From Haliotis asinina (taxonomy: Eukaryota > Mollusca > Gastropoda > Lepetellida > Haliotidae), in the NCBI RefSeq assembly GCF_037392515.1, contig NC_090280.1, forward strand, positions 21,265,118 to 21,329,117: a stretch of 64,000 bases of DNA, given 5' to 3'. Below the pieces are notes generated by a model. That model was not told the origin of the DNA, did not search any database, and saw only the letters and a list, made by a program, of their open reading frames with translations. Positions 1-12,593 of this stretch are shown here, one piece after another. How positions within the stretch are numbered: position 1 is the first letter of the stretch; the number at the start of each line of letters is the position of its first letter. The translations under genes were made by a program, and so were the position numbers.

Positions 1-158
1 GGAGACATTATGCCAGTCATCAGATATTTGAGAAGCAACACCGACCATTCTAAACCCACACTACACTCAGACATACAGATATAAAATTATACCGATTTGA
101 TGCAGACGTTCAACCAAATTTGCAAACGTCAAAGCAAAGGAAGCAAAATGCCTTTTAC

Positions 159-1573
159 CTGGTACCACTGTGGTCACAGTCGTTGTAGGGGTGCTTGATA
201 CTGTCGATGTTGAGGGTGTGGTGGTACTGGTTGTTGTTGGGGGTGTGGTAGTAGTTGTAGGGGCTGTGGTGGTAGTTGTAGTATGCGTTGTGGTCGGCAT
301 TGTAGCGGTAGACTGTGGAAGCTTTGTGGTCGTAGTAGTCGTGGGTGTGGTAGTAGTATCAGCCGTTGTGGTGGTAGAAGTTGCAGTCGCTGTGGTGGAA
401 GGGGTTGTGGTGAGAGTTGCAGCAGTTGTAGCAAGAGATGAAGTCGGTAACGTCGTCTTCAGACAGATGTGTGCAGATGCTCCTTCAACAGGAACACACG
501 TCTCTGTCTGGGCGCACTGGCAATGTCCACATTGTCCTTTGTGAGACTAGAAAACAGAATGTTGTCAGCGTCAGAACTAGATGCTCTGATTTTATTACTC
601 TCCTACAGGTTACTGATTGTGGACTTAGCACCATAATTCTATACTACTTGCTGAAATGGCTTGATCAGTGAAACAACAGACAGCTGCTTTAGCATTGTTT
701 CAATGGAACGACACTGAAAGCCGTAAGCCAGACACGCATTGCTCAAATTGTACGACAGTACAGAAGTCAAAACAAGATTGATGTGTTACACTGGGCGGCA
801 AAATGTTCTGATTGAAAGTATCATTTATTGTACACGTCCGGAATGAGATGGACGAGATGGACGTATATCAGGAACTCCCACACATTCGTGGTCGGATACA
901 GTATTTACTTTTCTGGAGGTTTCATCGACATTTAGTGGCCCCAGTGAGGCGAAGGTTCAAGGTCAGCATCAAAGTGCAAGAGAGACACTATGGCAGTGTG
1001 TACTTGCTTGTGAACCACATCTTGTGAAATGGCGGCATTTACATGTGCCTGGTGCGCTGTTCGTTTTGAGCGAGTGAGCCTAATTCACGCCACTTTCAGC
1101 AATATTCCAGCAATATCATGGCTGGTTATGCCAGAAATGGGCTTCACACATTTTACCGAAGTGGGGAATGGAACACGTTGTTCTTATGGACTGTTGATCA
1201 TTACCACACTTTTAAACGTGTGTCTTTCTATTACATAACATATATTTCGGTAACAAATGCTTATATTGATTGTGTTTGTTTGTGTGTCACACAAAATTTT
1301 AAACTTTGCGTTTATTCCGCGAATCTTATAAATATTTACCGTAACATTTGTGAAGCCACTGTCAGTGGATGCAGGTTGTGTGGAAAGGTGGCAAGTTCTG
1401 TTAGCAACATCCCAGTGATACGCCTGACACCGTGATGTGTAGACACACAGTCGGTTACACAGGACCTGCGACGACACAACCTTTACGAGGAACACATCTA
1501 ACGCCGACGTTACCTGGTGGTGGTAGCACATGACATACAACACCGACAGCCACAACGACAGCGTGAATGTCAT
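159..1573 (-). CDS. PAN/apple-domain, mucin-like secreted or surface protein, 5' part (partial)
   Basis: Two exons are visible on the minus strand. Exon 1 runs 1573 to 1340 and exon 2 runs 546 to 159; the gene continues beyond position 1. Exon 1 starts at the ATG of 1573-1571, chosen because a hydrophobic signal peptide (MTFTLSLWLSVLYVMC) follows; an in-frame ATG lies further upstream at 1651. After it comes a PAN/apple-like module with the pattern C-x3-C, CQAYHWD and RTCHL, a fold used for carbohydrate or protein binding outside the cell. Exon 1 ends ACG|gtaaat in phase 0 and exon 2 begins after ttttctag in phase 0, so they join cleanly. Exon 2 opens with a cysteine cluster (GQCGHCQCAQTETC), then about 95 residues dominated by Thr, Pro and Ser, a likely O-glycosylated stalk, and ends at G|gtaaaa in phase 1. 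The Val-rich plus-strand frame here is its shadow. The rest of the protein is outside the window. Confidence 0.65.
1065..1180 (-). repeat. tRNA-headed SINE family, 3' part (inside the PAN-gene intron)
   Basis: The stretch with 'cactttcagcaatattccagc' and 'agaaatgggcttcacacatt' matches, in reverse, the body and tail of the SINE seen complete near 50.9 kb. The tRNA-like head is missing or too diverged to see. Confidence 0.6.
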
Positions 1574-1689
1574 GTCTGGACGTCTGAGGCAAAACAGGAA
1601 CAGTTGTTTAGTACCTAGACAAAGTTCTTGCATCAACTTTATAAGCATCAAGAGAAATGATTTAGTGCACTGACGTATAAGTTGTTGTC

Positions 1690-3065
1690 ACAGTTTTAGA
1701 GATACTAATATCTTAACTTGTGTTATAGATAAATTAAATACAATTGAAACATATTCAATTGAATTGAAGTTATCTTGAATTAAACTGAAGACATTACGAC
1801 TAAAAATACATCTCAAAAAGAAATAATGTTTTGAGAAACTATTGATATCTTACTGGAGTTTTAAAGATATCTTGAATGAAAATAGAGTTACATTCAATTG
1901 AACTGAAGATATCTTGAAATTCAAATAGAGGTAATTATAGATGTATCTGCAATAAACTTCGTGAAACGAATTAAATGTATGAGGAAGCGTATTAATAACA
2001 TCGTAGAAGGGATTGCTGATATCTTGAGTTGAATTAGAGATATTCAGAGGATGTTCATCAGCGGCCCCAAGGATATTCTCTTCCGCCTCCCGTTTCGTGC
2101 GCTTGCTACTGAATGTATAACGCTATTATCTGAATTTTGTCTTAATTTACATATTTCCCATGAAGAGACGAACACGTGCATATCACTACAAAAAGATGTG
2201 TTTATGAGGTCAAGCAGATTTATCAATTTACAACATAGACCACAGGACACTTAATCACCCGGACCCCGAAAACGTATTTTTTGGACGCACATTTTATAAG
2301 GTCTAAAAAGTGCAACATTGAACAACCTTTATGGTTAACAAATTCTTCATGGGGAATGCGACGTTTCGATGCAGATTCTTGCACCGTTGTCAAGCAGTAC
2401 AAGCATCGGTAGAGAAACGTCGTACTCACCAAATAGAGAGCCGTTATCCGTAACGTGTGTTCAATATTGCACGTCCCAACTCCTAAAATGTCACTCAAAC
2501 AATTATCTGAAAAGTGAACGTAGTGCAAGCATTACATAACCGCAGCTCTCGGCCGGTACGAGCTGCACATGATCACCAACATTTTTGGGATCCGTAAGTA
2601 TTTTCGCATATGTAGCCGGAAGTATTTGAAGACATGTTGCTATCGTTTCCCACCTTTTTTACGAAAAGTGCGTTTGCCAGTCTACCCTTTTCCTTCTATA
2701 TTAGATATCAATAATTGATTTTATAGATGAATTGTTAATGATCCGTACTTTGTTTTGAGATATTACTAACAGCATGAATAGATGATGTCTATGATCAAAC
2801 TGAAGATATCTGCAATTGAATTAAAGATAGTGTTAACTGAAATAAAACATACACATTTATTTGTAATGCATTTGAGGATGTGTGGAAATTATTAAATACA
2901 CGTTTGTGTACACTGTGGTTGTTTTATTTTTATCAATATCTTAAACACATTGAGAAATACCACATGATCTCTATAACACTTTGATGCACCAATAATTCTA
3001 TTTGGAAGTATCTTCAAACATATCTTTAAACAGATATCTTGAAAACAATTGAATAAATCAGTAAA
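1690..3065. repeat. AT-rich degenerate repeats around 'gaagatatcttgaatt', with non-coding flanks
   Basis: Short words such as 'actgaagatatcttgaa' and 'gatatcttgaatgaa' recur irregularly at about 1690-2060 and 2780-3060, between AT-rich sequence. The repeats are too diverged for a fixed unit length. I see no coding signal in either block. Between them lies a separate dispersed repeat at about 2300-2410. Confidence 0.45.
2300..2410 (-). repeat. Dispersed repeat shared with 29860-29950
   Basis: Read on the minus strand, this block contains 'caagaatctgcatcgaaac' and 'gttaaccataaa'. The plus strand at 29880-29950 has the near-identical order 'caagaatctgtatctaaac' ... 'gttatccataac'. Both translate in one frame to a TTVQES(A/V)SKRR string, which I read as a repeat that happens to be open rather than a gene. 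Confidence 0.5.
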
Positions 3066-3885
3066 TGTGAAAACGGTTTGCCATACAGACGGACGTTGAA
3101 GGTCCAGAAAGGCATTACAAGTTAGACGAACATCAATACATGGAACTCATTTATGGATAACAACATGTTTTTATTCTTTGCACGATATTTCAGAGCTAAT
3201 ATTTGGTCCTTCATCAGTGAGTGAACAAGCTACCGGGCAACAGAACGTTATCACAGACCTCACTTGAATAAACATAGGAGCAATGACGTATGTGAGATTT
3301 ATGATAATTATTTCACAAATGGAAATCATTTTCCAATAATTTGACAAGAAAATTCATTGTAGTCAGACTTCATTCAAAAGGTGCATCATGAGTCACATAC
3401 TGAAACAGAAACACGTGATCAACAGCCAGTGTAGCCACCCTGGGGATTCACAGAAGCCAACACGCGTCTCCTCAGTAACCCTCATCAGTCGTCGGATGAC
3501 GTCAGCAGGACGTTCCCTAAGTCTGTTCAAGCTCCTGTCAGTTCTCTGAAGGCGGTACACGCTGAGTCAGCTAACAATGGAGAAATCGCTGGCTAAGGCA
3601 ATACCTTGACGTTAATGTTCTGCGGGTATTCTCGAATAATTCAGGCGGTGTGAGGGCATGCCATTCCATGACGTCATACCCATCGAAAGGATGAACGCCG
3701 TGAGTGCAGGTTGGCGTACGTTTAGCAAAGTTTAAAATCTGCCAGTCATAGCGCTGCGATAGCTTTGTGAAACGGGGCCCTGTCTTGCTGTTCTTTGCCC
3801 ACAAACGTCACCCGATACCGCGAGACCTCCTCGTTCCAACTGAACTTCTTGAGCGCAGGTTGACTTTCATCGGTATCTAGCACTC
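3066..3885. other. No recognisable gene
   Basis: There is a minus-strand open stretch at 3571-3804 of about 77 codons, but it has no domain I recognise. The sequence around 3740-3780 ('cgctgcgatagctttgtgaaac') looks like the edge of a mobile repeat. Confidence 0.4.
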
Positions 3886-3887
3886 TC

Positions 3888-4047
3888 ATCCAGTGACCCG
3901 TGAAGGTCCCAGTGTAGTATATGCCTTCATCAACCCATGTTTGTCCTAAGAGGCGACTAACGCGGTCGGATGGTCAGGGTCGCTGACTTGGTTGACACAT
4001 ATCATCGGTTCCCAATTGCGCAGATCGATGCTCATGCTGTTGGTCAA
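3888..4047 (+). repeat. Abalone-type interspersed repeat, family A, partial
   Basis: It runs from 'gacccgtgaaggtcccagt' through 'gaggcgactaacgcggtcgg' to 'gatcgatgctcatgctgtt', the head and body of the family-A element present complete at 33055-33330. The tail (ctggaatattgct plus ACTC repeats) is missing. The strand is given so that the ACTC tail is 3'. Confidence 0.75.
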
Positions 4048-4559
4048 TGGACATACAGTTCGTGCCCATTGCAGTCTGCGTTGACGGCGTAGATGAATCT
4101 AAGCCATTCTACGGAAAGTTTGTAATCAAGTCGTCGAAGGACTGTTCGTCTGTTGGTGTGGTGCGGTGTGTCCTTGTACAGTGTCCTTGTGCTGTCTCTG
4201 TAACCGATGTTCTGTTCCAGAGAGGGATCTGACGGATGTAGCTGGTGTTGTGGCTCTTGGTCTCCCTGATGTTGGGCGGTTGCAGTGGAAGATTCCTGCA
4301 GCCTGACGTTGTGAAGCCCCCATGATAGCTGTGAACAAACAAAACTGATCTGTGTCTGTCTCACAATTCCACCTGCGTCTAACGTGCGGATCGTACGTTT
4401 TGAAAAATGCACCATCCGTTTGAAGTGGCCGGACAGATGCTTTTTGCTTGCTCCGTTTTGGCGAATGGTTTCTTCTCGGGTTCAAACCTGTATCAACGTT
4501 TCTCTTAACACAATTTCTTCAAAAGTTATAACTTTCTTTTTAAAGCTGCTTGAACTGCT

Positions 4560-5700
4560 GGAGCACCACCGACACCAGCGACTATCCCAAAGACCACCTG
4601 TTGCACAACACCGCCAACAAAACAGTGGACGGTAGGATGAAGGACGAGTGCGCCGGCACGTCCATCGCCGAAAATGTCAGATTGAGACCCACGCTGCGTT
4701 CCATCAAGACAACGAAATCGGAAAGGTGAAAGGCGTGAAGAAAAACGTAGTGAAATAGCACATCAAGCACGCCAAATTGACACGAATCTCCCATGGACAC
4801 GAAACGATGCAGTCAACACTTACGCATATGGACACTCACGCATACCAACGACGACTCAATAATTCAATGCAAAAGTCGCATGCAGAAACGATGGAGAAAC
4901 TTTACTACAGCCAAGTTGGTACTGGAAAGGCATCGACCCTGTCCCAAAGCACGCTTAAGCCACCAGTGTCTCAGGAGACAAAGTCAAAGCCTGACTCCAA
5001 AAGCAAAAAGTCTACTTGCCCGCGCCTTGCTACATCCTGAGGAGAAAATGTGACATTTCCAAGCCGAATCACGTTCACCAAGCCGACCTCCTGTTTCTCC
5101 CGCATGACAGGTGAGACGCAAAACATACAGGTATGCCCTGACTGTCTTCAACGTCGCCAGTCGTAATTAGGAAACTGAAGCACTGACGACCAAAGATTCT
5201 AACGAAGTTGCCAAAGCCTTGGGGAATATCTACAAACGCAGATGACTGACCTGTTACAAGTCATCCCAAGAGATCATGGGAGCCTTGCCAAGCATGACGT
5301 CCGGGTGAGATGAGGCAGGCAAGCCACTGTTTTGAGATTAAATCACACGCTGGCCGAACGCCTGTTCTCGCATCAGTACTCGGGTGATTTGATCTATCCC
5401 AAAAACAGAAACACGGAATGGGTTGCGCGTTTACCGAAGGTGGTGGATGTCATGAACCGCGAAGTCACCAGAAGCACATCGCGATAAAATGGAAGATTAA
5501 CCCTTACCGGACCGCGTCAGCGTCAGGTACTTGTACCAACCAGGCGAATACGAGGGCGACTGCAGAAAACGCTCCACCGATCCGATACGGTCCATGGAAA
5601 CGTACGCCATCGATCTAGTCTCGCTGAAAAACATGGTCTTCAATTCACTGCAACCAAAAACCTTTCTCCTTAACCGACCCTATGTCCGCTTGCATGTAAC
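4560..5700 (+). pseudogene. Maverick/Polinton remnant: PolB C-terminus followed by integrase
   Basis: Translation in shifting frames gives pieces typical of these self-synthesising DNA transposons. At about 4570-4730 there is a protein-primed DNA polymerase B-like piece (YPKDHLLHNTANK, then KDECAGTSIAENVRLRP), followed by KGVKKNVVK and, near 4790-4850, NDAVNTYAYGH, which resembles the end of Polinton PolB. At about 5080-5600 there are pieces of a retroviral-type integrase: HQADLLFLPHD, YALTVFNVASR, KDSNEVAKA, TLAERLF, NGLRVYRRWWM in a shifted frame. Stops and frameshifts break every domain. PolB and integrase side by side on one strand is a hallmark arrangement of Polintons. I did not find the terminal inverted repeats or capsid genes with confidence. 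Minus-strand open frames at 4044-4485 could belong to the same element but I could not assign them. Confidence 0.6.
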
Positions 5701-5894
5701 TGTCATGTAACACACTAGTAGTACGGGGATCGGTGGAACGGGATAAGGGCCCGAACAAAGATCCAGTTTGAAAAACTGGACCCTTGGGAGGAACCTGGTC
5801 TCTTTCTAACATTCCCTATACTACTCGTCATAAAATACATCTAGCATCCTTATGACAAAATCAGTTTGTTAAATCCGTCATTTGGTCATAAGCG

Positions 5895-6065
5895 TGTTTG
5901 TTGTTTCACGGCACACTCAGCAATATTCCAACTATATGGCGGCGGTGTGAAAATAATGGGGTCTGGACCAGACAATGCAGTGATCAACATCATGAGCATC
6001 GATCAATGCAATTGGGATACGATTGCATGTATCAACAAAGTTAGCGAGCCTTATCACCCGATCTT
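5895..6065 (-). repeat. Abalone-type interspersed repeat, family A
   Basis: It contains 'cactcagcaatattccaac', 'tatatggcggcggtgtg', 'gtctggaccagacaatgc' and 'gatcaacatcatgagcatcg', the reverse complement of the family-A tail and body. The head is truncated after 'gcgagccttatcacccgat'. Confidence 0.75.
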
Positions 6066-6129
6066 CACGGTTCACTCGAGTCGTGAATGTAACAATGTAT
6101 TCATACAAAATATTAGCCATGTACCGTAA

Positions 6130-7345
6130 ATAATAATGATTAAAGTCAAGTTATGAAATCGGAATCACTATTTCGAAGAATAAATTTTTGAGGTTGTTTA
6201 ACTCCATTGGCAGCGATTGATAATAATTGAGTTTAAGCTAAGCAAACAAGTGGTTACCAGTTCGAAGCCATGTCGATTACAGCAGCCAGAGGAAGACTAC
6301 ACTCCTCTTATGATAACCACTCAATCCTAGTGTTTGTTATCCTAAACAAAAGAGCTATTATAAAACAGGCAACCACCATTCGCAGAACCGGAGAGAAACT
6401 TACTTATAGCAGAAACTTACTTACGTTGGAAACTTTATCTTCTCGGGCAGAGACGGGGACTGGACGCCTCGGTCCCTCTAGAAATGCTGAACACCCGTTA
6501 ACACAGCCGTTTTTACACGACAGCCAACATTTGTAATAATATCAGGGGCACATTAACAGTGAATGATTTATAGCCAAGTGGCAATTCTGGCCTGTTCTGT
6601 GGTGGTGTTTTTCTGTCAAACCAAATCATATCACCTCACACAATAAGTCGTTATGAAACAACTTTTTCTGATTAATAATTTGCTTTGAAATTCTATATTA
6701 TGGCGTGAAGGTGATAGCATCTCCGTGCGAGAATCCTGTGAAGCAAATTCTAATGTAATTCCTGTAAAGATGAATGAAATGATCCTTTATTAATTATTGA
6801 ATCGTCTAGAGCCTATTGACTAGACTGAAATCCCTATGCAAGTTGCGAATTATTTAATAGTTGTGTTTATAATATACTTTACGTAAAACCTTTTTAAAAG
6901 TTGAACTGGTGCCTCCCGCATTGCACGATGAAACAGAATCCATACTGTGTCCACGTATCAATACCTTTCCATAGAATTGTAATTGGAACAAACTTGGTTT
7001 GTCTTGCATGGCTTAATGTTCAATAATATTGCAAGTCGCGGGCATTTGAATGAAAGTCCAGTTATATTCATCGATTACTTCTTGTAAAGGAAATGGAGTT
7101 TTGCTGGTAAAATAACATTGACTACACTGCAATTTCCTCTGAACATGTTATTTGACTTCAAAGTATAATATTTCTGTCAGTAAGGGACTTTTTAGTTAGC
7201 ACGTAGTCTTGCCATTTTGTGTTGTATTGCATACTGTTAAAAACGTAGGTAAATGGTAAAACCATTTGATTCCAACAATAATAGGCATCGTTCATCCCCG
7301 ACCCTCTAGTCCCTTGTTGTTACAAGTCACTAATTAGTACCTCTA
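6130..7345. other. No recognisable gene
   Basis: This is AT-rich unique-looking sequence with no splice-linked open frames or repeat that I can name. Confidence 0.4.
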
Positions 7346-7349
7346 GCCC

Positions 7350-7690
7350 CTGGTCTGATGGTGTAAGCCCAGCTAGGGTCCATGCAGGTAGCAAAGGTAC
7401 TGTAAGTCCCCATGGTCCCTAGTATGGTGATCTGTCCTCTGTTGCTGGCGATCCATGGCCTATTTAAATACTGTATTTTTTTAAAGTTTCCACGGTAGTT
7501 TTAATACCAACTGTGATAGTCTAATGGCTTTACTGTCCTTTGTCGACAGGTTCTTCAAATTATGCATATATATATTTTTTTTATGCCACGTATATTCTCG
7601 TCACGATATGGCTACAATGTTGCCAATGTAACGTTAAATATTAACTCACTCACTCACTCACACACTCACTCACTCACTCATTCACTCCTG
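7350..7690 (+). mobile_element. 5'-truncated LINE copy: 3' UTR only, ending in an ACTC tail
   Basis: The sequence from 'agctagggtccatgcaggta' through 'ttactgtcctttgtcgacag' to 'gtcacgatatggct' and 'acgttaaatattaactcact' is the inverted counterpart of 8806-9110, which is the 3' end of the long LINE on the minus strand. Only the last 300 or so bases are present, as expected from incomplete reverse transcription. A run of ACTC units (7646-7686) closes it. Confidence 0.7.
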
Positions 7691-8404
7691 TAGCTAGTTC
7701 ATTAGGTTGTTGTTGTTTTCCATTAAGCTACTGTAGGGAGAAGAGGCAGTAGACTGCTCTGTCACAGTTCGTCAACGTAAGGTCAGTACTAAACCATGAG
7801 CAGAGGAAGAGGTTCCCCAAGATGTCATCACCAAGAACCGAGATCAGCCTAGAGGACGCTTGGACGTTTACTTTACAGGGTGACTGATTCCTTGTGGGGG
7901 AGGATGCGCTGGGGAGGATAAGATGATGGTTTTCGCCTCTAATGCTGAACTCGGCATCGGCAGTCACTTATTCACTACCATCACCTAACCTGGCGAGCTT
8001 AAGAGTTAACTAATAGTAGCAGTTAATCCAGCTACACGGGAGTGAGTACAGCTAACAGAACAGCCAGGCGATAGGATAGAGGTACTAATTAGCGGCTTGT
8101 ACCAACAGGAGGCTGGAGGGGTGGAGTCAAATAATGATGTGAAACATTCTGCTAGAGACAGCCAAATATAAGTGAGAAAACCCTTTTCCTGATAAATAAA
8201 AACAAACTGGTAAAAGACTGAGTCGACTGCATATTTTCGGCTCTACCATGAGCATGTGTTTATGAATCTCTATTAGATAAAGGATGATAACAAGCTTATG
8301 TCTGCAAAACCTTCAGAGCAAACACATGTTCTATTTTCCATATCAAGAACGTTCTTTAACAGACTTAACTGTGTATATTGTCATTCCTGGCTGTGACACT
8401 TTGA
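7691..8404. other. No recognisable gene
   Basis: A minus-strand open frame of about 79 codons (7728-7967) shows no domain. Otherwise I see nothing. Confidence 0.35.
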
Positions 8405-8560
8405 AGTGAGTGAGTGGGTATGGTTTTACACCACTTTTAGCAAGTATTCCAGCAATATCACTGCAGGGGACGACAGGAATGGGTTTCAAACATTGTACCC
8501 ATGTGATATTGCTGGAATGTCCCTACAACAGACTGAACCCATACTCACTCACTCGTCGAA
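8405..8560. repeat. Chimeric SINE copy: two tail ends facing each other
   Basis: The left part (8405-8503) is the reverse complement of the SINE tail ('gagtgagtgggtatggtttt', 'ttccagcaatatcactgc'). The right part (about 8500-8555) is in the forward direction ('gatattgctggaatgtcc' ... 'catactcactcactc'). The element is therefore a short inverted pair flanked by GAGT and ACTC ends. Confidence 0.5.
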
Positions 8561-9351
8561 GAACTATAAGGACATGTCACCATTTTAATTCTTGAAATCC
8601 AGAAGTTCAGAAACGCCCCACGCTATGAAATATATATTTCTGACAAAGTTGACCAAATTCAACATGCAGTTATCATAAATATATGCTAAGGATAAAAAAA
8701 AATTATTTTTTTTCAGAAAATTTAAACAACCTTGTTCTTGAATATTTACTTTCGCTCCAAAATCGTGCTTTGGGGGTTGTGAAAGACTGAACCTATGCTC
8801 ATAAAGTGAGTTAATATTTAACGTCACATCGGCAGTATCTCAGCCATATCGTGACAAGAACATTTAATACTAAAATGAAATATATGTCTATTATAAAACC
8901 TGTCAACGAAGGACAGTAAAACAACCAAAATTTCACAGAGTAGAATATAAAACTAGTAACTATACCTAAAACAATTTATCTATAGAGGACAATACAATAT
9001 AAAAATGGGCTATAGATTGCTAACAACTGAAGGTAGATCAGCATACTAGGGACCATGGGGACTTACAGTACTTTGCTACCTGCATGGACCCTAGTTGCAT
9101 TTACATCATCCCCTCATGAATTCGGGAAATCTAGCCATTCAGTAAAAGGACACTTATTCTACGATTAAAAAATGGAAAGTCTGAATTTACTTTGAATGTT
9201 TGTGGACTTACGTACCTTCTCAGGAGGACAATAGTTTTACGACACTTCAACCCCATTTGGGGATACAGTTACGAATTTAAACTTCCAATAATAAAATATT
9301 TATTTATTTACAATTCATTTAATAAATCAAATTCTTTTAAAAATGCAATGA

Positions 9352-12300
9352 TTAATGAGAACTGATATTAGTAAAAGGGTCCTTCATACTACGTGATTTA
9401 AAATAGGTATCCCTTGTGATGGAATACTCAACACAGTCAAGCAGGATATGCTTGACTGTGATCGTTTCATCACAAGGGATGCAGAACGGAGGATCCTCAC
9501 CTTTCAAAAGGTATTCATGAGTATATCTCGCATGGCAAATACGACATCGCAGCAAAATGACCTCCTCAAATCTGGACTGACAACCCAAGTGGGTATAACC
9601 AATATAAGGTTTTATTACATGTAATTTATTTACACCCACTGGGATCACGGATATACCATCTACTTGTAGCTTTATAACCAGAGTATGGAATAAGAAGTGG
9701 AGTCACAGATTTGTTGAGTGCTGCCTTGGCAGCGAGATCGGCTATTGTGTTGCCAGAAATGCCTACATGGCTGGGTAACCAACAAAAGACGATGTCGTAT
9801 TGGCCATTAGCAAGGTTATTATTCTATTAAAAGTGGATGTTTACATGACAGGTTTTTAATTGCCCGGAGGCAAGAAAGAGAATCGGAATAGATAATATAC
9901 TGTTTATGTATAGGGTGTCCTTCAATATATTTAAGAGCCGTTAATATAACGTTTCCTTCCGCTGTGAAAATAGAACTATTATCCGGTAATCTGAAATATA
10001 TTGTTCTGGATCCAATGACAGTGGCACAAGCCACTGTGCCACCATCCGTTGAGTAAGAGATGGCTCATCGGCCTCGACGTAAAGACTGTCAATAGGAGAA
10101 GTTCTAAATGATCCAAGGCATAGTCTTAGACCTTGATGGTGGATAGAATCCAATATTCTGAGGTTGCTTTTACAGGTTCCACCATAAACGATGGAGCTGT
10201 AATCAAGTTTCGAACTGATGAGAGATCTGTATAAGTGGAGTAGGGTAGTTTGGTCTCCTCGCCACTTTGAGTCGGAAACAACTTTTAACAAATCAAGTGC
10301 CTTCAGGCATTTAGTCTTAAGGGATTTAATGTGGGGTAGAAAAGTTAGATGTGAATCGAAAATAAGACCCAAGACTTGGCCTCCTTTACTACTTTGATGG
10401 GGGTGCCATTTAAAAATAATTCTGGATCTTTATGCGGTTTATACTTTCTTCAGAAATGCAAGCAATTTGTTTTTGTTATAGAAAATTTAAACCCGTTTTC
10501 AAGTGACCATTTTTCAATTTTATTGAGACAAATTTAAAATTGCCTCTCTATTGTATACATATTTCTACCTCTACAAGAAACATTAAAATCATCCACAAAT
10601 AGTGATCCATCTACTGAATCACTTAAAACCTTAGAAAAACTGTTGATTTTAAAACTACATAAAGTCACAGACAAAATACTGCCTTGGGGAACACCCTGAT
10701 CTAGATGAAAGTAGTCTGAATGTTTGATCCCACACGTACTTGAAACTGTCTGCCATTTAAAAAAAAAAAGATATAAACTGAGGCAAGCGACCTCTCAACC
10801 CAAAAGAATGTAAATCTTTTAAAATACCATGCTTCCAATTAATATCGTATGCTTTTTCGAGATCAAAAAAGATTGCATGTTGTTTTTTAATGAAAGAATT
10901 TTTAACAAATGATTCCAAACGTACCAAGTGGTCAATTGTGCTTCGGTTTTTACGGAAACCACATTGTATATCAGTAATCAGATTGTTGGTTTCCAAAAAC
11001 CAAACTAAGCGATTATTAACCATTCGCTCCATGGTTTTGCAAACGCAGCTAGTTAAGGAAACAGGTCGGTAATTTGATGGATCTGTATGATCCCTCTCAG
11101 GCTTTGGAATAGGAACAACTATGGCTTTTCACCATGAAGGGGGAAAATGTTGCGTTATCCAAATATGCTCAAAAATGCCAAGTAACGTTTCGAGACATGA
11201 TTCAGGCAAGTGTTTTAAGAGTTGGTAATGGATATTATCAGGTCCTGTTGCAGTATCGTGAGCCTATGATAGCGCAGTATGAAGTTCATGTAATGAAAAT
11301 ATCTCATTATAATCTTCACCATTTAAAAATCACTGGTTTCCTCTGTTGGTGTGTTTGATAAGTCTGGAATTTTGGATGATAATTTAAAGAGGACGAATAT
11401 TTAGCCAAAGTTTCACCCAACGAGTTTCCAATATCAGATTTTTCAGTTAGTATGTTATTATCATTTTTGAGATGCTGAATACTACTGGATTTGGAACCCT
11501 TGCCTTTAATTTTTTGGATCATGTTCCATACCCTTAACATAGGAGTACGGGAATTTACTTTCGAAACGAAATTTTTCCATGTGTGACGTTTAGTGTGTTC
11601 AAACGTTCGTCGGGCTTTAGCATAACTGGTTTTTACATTAGTTAAGTTATGTAAAGTGGGATGAAGGCGAAAATATTTCTCTGCTTTTTTCCTCTTTTTC
11701 TTAGCCTGTTTGCATTCATCATCAAACCATGGTTTACGGATGTGCGGGTTTACAGAGGACTTATGAATAGTTTCATCAGCTATATGTTTTAGTTTGTCCG
11801 AGGACAGTTTAATTGGATCAGGTATATCCATGAAAAGGTCTGATTTAAGTTCCTTAAAGCAGGTGACTTGAAATAATGGACAACTTGCCTTTGAAAAATT
11901 CCATCTTGTTACAGGCGGATCATCGGAAGGGTTAATTGCTGTAAGTACTGTTGGAAAGTGGTCACTACCACAAAGATCATTATGGACTGACCATTCAAAT
12001 TCATTATAAACGTTTGAATCAGTGAGTGACAGGTCTAAGGAAGAATATGCTCCTGTTGCAAGATGTAAATATGTGTCAGAGCCATCACTGAATATACATA
12101 AATTATTATCAGATATAAACTCTTCAAGAACATTCCCTTTACTGTTGGTATCAGGACTTCCCCAAAATGGGTTATGTCCATTGAGATCACCCATTATGAT
12201 ACAGGGTTTTGGTAATTGTCATACAAATCTAGAAGGTCAGTCTCATGGAGAATGGAAGAAGGGCAGATATACAAGGAACAAAGAGTAAGGGTTATATGTA

Positions 12301-12380
12301 AAGTAAGACGAACAGCAACAACCTGAAGATTGCTTTTAAGAAGAATAGGGCTATGAATAATACCATGTCTCACCAATATG
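9352..12380 (-). pseudogene. LINE ORF2 remnant: endonuclease, reverse transcriptase, RNase H
   Basis: The endonuclease part lies at about 12380-11900 and includes GDLNGHNPFWGS and DLSLTDSN, typical of AP-type LINE nucleases; the frame stays open to 11316. Reverse transcriptase follows at about 11310-9940. It includes CGFRKNRSTIDHL near 10965, IFFDLEKAYD near 10875, and the catalytic box FVDDF near 10590, with breaks between them. RNase H lies at about 10060-9690. Its first acidic residue is in YSTDGG, the Glu is in FTAEG, the next Asp is in IYSDSLS, and the end is WLPSHVGISGNTIADLAAK. The last open piece (9648-9352) has CRICHARYTHEYLLKG and CIPCDETITVKHILLDC, the Cys/His motif seen at the C-terminus of Jockey- and I-group LINEs. 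At least five frame changes separate these pieces. Confidence 0.8.
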
Positions 12381-12593
12381 AAAGATCCACCAGAACCTTT
12401 GTCACTAGGGGGTGAAGGGGGTGAAAAAGAATGTTAAGAATGGTATTTGCGGAATTGAAACTTATCATTTTGTTTCAAATAGGTTTTACTTGAAAACAAA
12501 ACGCTGGTGGTTTAAAGTCCCGTGCTAGTAATTGTACTTCATTAAAATTATTCCTATGTCCTCTGCAGTTCCATTGGATTAAGGAGTTAATGT

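Noticed and set aside
170..544. Val-rich open frame on the plus strand
   Set aside because: It is the antisense shadow of the Thr-rich exon, whose minus-strand frame has matching splice sites and follows a PAN exon in phase.
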